Assembly: GCF_026342435.1 (NCBI RefSeq)
Contig: NZ_JAPEMT010000002.1
Location: 2,728,001 to 2,792,000, forward strand
Length of the DNA stretch: 64,000 bases
Reading direction: 5' to 3'
Source: Streptomyces sp. NBC_00237
Lineage (GTDB): Bacteria; Actinomycetota; Actinomycetes; Streptomycetales; Streptomycetaceae
In this document: piece by piece, positions 61,213 to 64,000 of the stretch
Position numbering within the stretch: position 1 is the first letter of the stretch
Layout of the letters: each line of letters begins with the position of its first letter
Made by a program: the position numbers and the translations under genes
Notes under the pieces: generated by a model
Told to the model about the DNA's origin: nothing
Seen by the model: only the letters and a program-made list of their open reading frames with translations
Databases searched by the model: none

Positions 61213-62208
61213 CTAGAAGACCGACAGTCCCGTCAACGTCGTGAACCGGTCCAGGGCCGCTATGCCCGCCACCGAGTTCCCCTGCGCGTCGAGCCCCGGG
61301 CTCCACACGCACACCGTGCACACCCCGGGCACGACGGCCACGATGCCGCCGCCCACACCGCTCTTGCCGGGCAGCCCGACCCGGTAGGCGAACTCGCCCG
61401 CCGCGTCGTACGTCCCGCAGGTCATCATCACCGCGTTGATCTGCTTGGCGAGCCGTCGCGGCAGCAGTCGCGTCCCGTCGGCGCGCAGCCCGTGCCGGGC
61501 CAGGAAGCGGGTGGCCAGCGCCAGATCGGCACAGTTCATCTCGATCGAGCACTGCCAGAAGTAGTGGTCGAGGAGAGCCGGAATCGGATTGGCGATGTTC
61601 CCGTACGAGGCCATGAAGTGGGCCAGCGCCGCGTTGCGGTCCCCGTTGTCGGACTCCGAAGCGGCGACCTCCGGGTCGAAGGTGACGTCGGGATTGCCGC
61701 TCTCCTGCCGTACGAACTCCAGGAGCTCGCTGCTCGCGTCACCGGTGAGCGTCTGAAGCCGGTCCGTCACCACCAGCGCACCGGCGTTGATGAACGGATT
61801 CCGCGGGATCCCGTTCTCGTACTCCAGCTGCACCAGCGAGTTGAACGGATTGCCCGAAGGCTCCCGCCCGACCTTCTCCCACAGGTCGTCGCCCCCCTGC
61901 GCCAGCGCGAGGGCGAGCGCGAAGACCTTGGTGATGGACTGCGTGGAGAACGGCTGCTGCCAGTCCCCCACCCCGTACACCTTGCCGTCGAGGTCGGCGA
62001 TGGCCATGCCGAAGCGGCCGGGATCGACGCACGACAGGGCGGGGATGTACGCGGCGACCTGCCCCTCCCCGATCTGCGGCCGTACGTCGGCCTCGATCTG
62101 CCGCAGGATGCCCTGGAAGTCGAAGTCGACGGGCTGCTCCAGCTCGGACTCCCGCCCGAACTCGGACTCGGACCCGGACTCCGGCCCCCCGGCTCCCGGC
62201 GCACTCAT
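61213..62208 (-). CDS. glsA: Glutaminase
   Basis: Beta-lactamase-fold glutaminase converting L-glutamine to glutamate and ammonia, cytosolic, 331 aa. The catalytic Ser-x-x-Lys is in PFSTQSITKVFALALALA; the substrate-binding block is YENGIPRNPFINAGALVVTD, then HYFWQCSIEMNCADLA with the catalytic Tyr, and the C-terminal GKSGVGGGIVAVVPG. The first 30 residues are acidic and Ser-rich. The start ATG 62208 overlaps the menG stop by one base, so it is probably the second gene of a menG transcript. Confidence 0.94.
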   Translation of the reverse strand: MSAPGAGGPESGSESEFGRESELEQPVDFDFQGILRQIEADVRPQIGEGQVAAYIPALSCVDPGRFGMAIADLDGKVYGVGDWQQPFSTQSITKVFALALALAQGGDDLWEKVGREPSGNPFNSLVQLEYENGIPRNPFINAGALVVTDRLQTLTGDASSELLEFVRQESGNPDVTFDPEVAASESDNGDRNAALAHFMASYGNIANPIPALLDHYFWQCSIEMNCADLALATRFLARHGLRADGTRLLPRRLAKQINAVMMTCGTYDAAGEFAYRVGLPGKSGVGGGIVAVVPGVCTVCVWSPGLDAQGNSVAGIAALDRFTTLTGLSVF

Positions 62209-62900
62209 CAGACCCGCACGCCCCGGTGCAGGGCCACGACGCCGCCGGTCAGGTTGCGCCAGGCGACCTTCGACCAGCCCGCCTCCTGGAGCTTCTTGGC
62301 GAGTCCTGCCTGGTCGGGCCAGGCGCGGATGGACTCGGCGAGGTAGACGTACGCGTCGGGGTTGGAGGACACGGCGCGGGCGGTCGGCGGCAGTGCCCGC
62401 ATCAGGTACTCGGTGTAGACGGTCCTGAACGGTGCCCAGGTGGGGTGCGAGAACTCGCAGATCACCACCCGCCCGCCCTTCTTCGTCACCCGGAACAGCT
62501 CCTTCAGCGCGGCCTCGGTGTCGACGACGTTCCGCAGCCCGAAGGAGTTGGTGACGACGTCGAAGGACTCGTCCTTGAAGGGCAGCCGCATCGCGTCACC
62601 GGCGGTGAGCGGCAGGTGCGGGTGCTTGCGCTTGCCCTCGCGGAGCATGCCCAGCGAGAAGTCGCAGGGGACCACGTACGCGCCGGTGGCGGCGAAGGGG
62701 AGGGAGGAGGTGGCGGTGCCGGCGGCCAGGTCGAGGACCTTCATTCCGGGGCGCGCGTCCACCGCCCTGGCCACTTCCTTGCGCCAGGCGCGGTCCTGGC
62801 CCAGGGAGAGGACGGTGTTGGTGAGGTCGTAGTTCGCCGCCACTCCGTCGAACATCGACGCGACTTCGTGCGGCTGCTTGTCCAGGGATGCTCGGGTCAC
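62208..62900 (-). CDS. menG: Demethylmenaquinone methyltransferase
   Basis: S-adenosylmethionine-dependent C-methyltransferase for the last step of menaquinone synthesis, 230 aa from GTG 62900. SAM-binding motif I VLDLAAGTATSSLPFA, motif II region GDAMRLPFKDESFDVVTNSFG, and the UbiE/MenG family signatures YDLTNTVLSLGQDRAWRKEV and LRNVVDTEAALKELFRV. No clear ribosome site precedes the GTG; a CACAAT six bases upstream could be a -10 box of a leaderless transcript. Confidence 0.94.
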   Translation of the reverse strand: MTRASLDKQPHEVASMFDGVAANYDLTNTVLSLGQDRAWRKEVARAVDARPGMKVLDLAAGTATSSLPFAATGAYVVPCDFSLGMLREGKRKHPHLPLTAGDAMRLPFKDESFDVVTNSFGLRNVVDTEAALKELFRVTKKGGRVVICEFSHPTWAPFRTVYTEYLMRALPPTARAVSSNPDAYVYLAESIRAWPDQAGLAKKLQEAGWSKVAWRNLTGGVVALHRGVRV

Positions 62901-62909
62901 GTGCCCATT

Positions 62910-62943
62910 GTGCCGGTAGGGGATGGATGCGTGCCGGTAGGGG
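62910..62943. repeat. Direct 13-bp repeat upstream of menG
   Basis: gtgccggtagggg occurs at 62910-62922 and 62931-62943, spaced 21 bases (two helical turns), in the menG promoter gap. Possible binding site for a dimeric regulator. Confidence 0.5.
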
Positions 62944-62995
62944 GCGGGCGGGACCGGGGTGGCGCGGGGGACGCCGGTGGTGCGGGCGGAGCCCG

Positions 62996-63541
62996 TCACG
63001 CCCGGCGGAACACCAGCCGTCCGCCGATGACCGTCGCCAGGCACTCCCCCGACGGCTCCGCGAAGACCGCGAAGTCGGCGGCGGCGGAGGGGGTGAGCGC
63101 GTTCGGGCGGGGCGAGTGCAGGACGCGGACCGGGGAGCGGTCGACGGCGGTGCGTACCGCCGGGTGGGTGAAGGGGCCCGCGACGGCGGTCGTGCCGTGG
63201 GCGAGGAGGCGCTGCACGCCTCGGCGGGCGCTCGCGCCCCAGCGGGCGTCGGTCATGCCGAGGTCGTGCAGGGCGTGCCCGGAGAGGGGTTCGGTGCCGA
63301 GGAGGTCGGCCTCGCGGGGGTCGGGCCAGTAGTGGGCCTGGAGGAGGTCGACGGCGTCGGGTTCGAAACGGCCGGGGGTGAGATAGCCGTCCCATTCCCT
63401 GGTACGGGTGCCGGGGCCCGCGTGGGCCACCAGCTCCTCGTACGTACCGATGGAGGAAATGCGGTCGCCGTCCACGACGACCGCGTCCCCGGCCACCCCG
63501 TCCGCCTCCCGGACACCGAGGGCACGGTGGATCGTCAGCAT
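62996..63541 (-). CDS. Imidazolonepropionase/amidohydrolase-like domain protein of the futalosine gene neighbourhood
   Basis: 181 aa from ATG 63541. It resembles the N-terminal composite (beta-sandwich) domain and first part of amidohydrolases such as aminodeoxyfutalosine deaminase: VVVDGDRISSIGTYEELVAH, WDGYLTPGRFEPDAVDLLQ and the C-terminal strand CLATVIGGRLVFRRA. The metal-binding HxH of true amidohydrolases is absent (GYLTPG stands where PGxxxxHxH would be), so it is probably not itself a deaminase. It directly follows mqnC (8 bases), implying a role linked to menaquinone synthesis. Confidence 0.7.
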   Translation of the reverse strand: MLTIHRALGVREADGVAGDAVVVDGDRISSIGTYEELVAHAGPGTRTREWDGYLTPGRFEPDAVDLLQAHYWPDPREADLLGTEPLSGHALHDLGMTDARWGASARRGVQRLLAHGTTAVAGPFTHPAVRTAVDRSPVRVLHSPRPNALTPSAAADFAVFAEPSGECLATVIGGRLVFRRA

Positions 63542-63548
63542 GCCACGC

Positions 63549-64000
63549 CTAGTTGGACGCGAGGAGCTTCAGCTCGGGGTGGGCCGTGCCGCCCTCGATC
63601 GCCGTGGAGGAGAGGTGCGAGACGACGTGGTCGTCGACCGGGTCGTTCGCCGGGTCGGTGTGCACGAGGAGGTGCTCGTAGGTGGTGGCGCGCTGGGCGG
63701 GGACGCGACCGGCCTTGCGGATGAGGTCGATGATCTCCATCCGGTTGGAGCGGTGCTTGGCTCCGGCGGAGGAGACGACGTTCTCTTCGAGCATGATCGA
63801 GCCGAGGTCGTCCGCGCCGTAGTGCAGGGACAGCTGGCCGACCTCCTTGCCCGTGGTCAGCCAGGAGCCCTGGATGTGGGCGACGTTGTCGAGGAAGATC
63901 CGGGAGATCGCGATGAGGCGCAGGTACTCGAAGAGGGTGGCCTGCGTGCGGCCCTTCAGCGCGTTGTTCTGCGGCTGGTAGGTGTACGGAATGAAGGCGC
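63549..64000 (-). CDS. mqnC: Cyclic dehypoxanthinyl futalosine synthase (MqnC), C-terminal part, cut by window edge
   Basis: The frame runs from the right edge to a TAG at 63549-63551, about 150 codons. AFIPYTYQPQNNALKG, YLRLIAISRIFLDNVAHIQG, LHYGADDLGSIMLEENVVS and SSAGAKHRSNRMEIIDLIRK are characteristic of MqnC, a radical-SAM enzyme of the futalosine route to menaquinone. The radical-SAM cysteines lie upstream, beyond the window. It is the reason to assign this organism the futalosine pathway. Confidence 0.9.
   Translation of the reverse strand, partial: AFIPYTYQPQNNALKGRTQATLFEYLRLIAISRIFLDNVAHIQGSWLTTGKEVGQLSLHYGADDLGSIMLEENVVSSAGAKHRSNRMEIIDLIRKAGRVPAQRATTYEHLLVHTDPANDPVDDHVVSHLSSTAIEGGTAHPELKLLASN

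Overview
The window is high-GC actinobacterial DNA that reads as Streptomyces core chromosome. Codon third positions are almost all G or C, the respiratory quinone genes belong to the futalosine/menaquinone route, and the order menaquinone genes - nuoA-N - recQ - polyprenyl synthase - korAB - second nuo cluster matches what I remember of the Streptomyces coelicolor chromosome (memory only, not a search). No transposase, integrase, phage gene, tRNA, rRNA or CRISPR array was seen.

Layout from left to right. 1-6920 (minus strand) is a second, incomplete complex I cluster, nuoA2-B2-C2-H2-I2-J2-K2-L2, running off the left edge; nuoD, E, F and G are absent from it. 7177-10811 holds two tandemly duplicated NarL-type sensor kinases and one response regulator. 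11115-14193 is korAB (2-oxoacid:ferredoxin oxidoreductase), followed by a RarD-type exporter. 15500-17262 is an ABC-F ribosome-protection-type gene behind a short leader ORF with attenuator-like hairpins. 17412-19463 codes for a lipoprotein and a secreted M28 aminopeptidase. 19526-23640 is a TetR regulator and an ABC-2 exporter with a LolA-like protein. 23916-26058 is a secreted CHRD+DUF3455 protein and a long-chain polyprenyl diphosphate synthase. 26279-29846 is a POT peptide transporter with a CocE-type hydrolase. 30387-34443 is a flavin monooxygenase-like protein with an ATP-grasp ligase, divergent from fumarylacetoacetase.

34689-36776 is recQ. 36917-53029 (minus strand) is a complete 14-gene nuoA-N operon with nearly every gene overlapping the next by 1-4 bases, a Rex-type operator just upstream of nuoA and a strong hairpin after nuoN. 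53835-54689 is a secreted NlpC/P60 hydrolase with a Crp-type site upstream. 55006-63541 carries a PLP dehydratase, a TetR regulator, small membrane proteins, geranylgeranyl/menaquinone reductase, a GNAT acetyltransferase, glutaminase, menG and an imidazolonepropionase-like protein. The right edge cuts mqnC.

Functionally the window is centred on menaquinone respiration: quinone synthesis and modification (mqnC, menG, polyprenyl synthase, GGR-like reductase), the NADH entry point (nuoA-N), and a second NADH-input-less complex I module next to a ferredoxin-reducing KorAB. The most interesting signals are (1) the nuo2-kinase-korAB neighbourhood as a possible ferredoxin-driven complex I; (2) in-frame 18-bp tandem repeats in three nuo2 subunits; (3) a dispersed 87-bp palindromic repeat found only between convergent genes, plus one copy captured inside the nuoC2 reading frame; and (4) the leader peptide/attenuator in front of the ABC-F gene.
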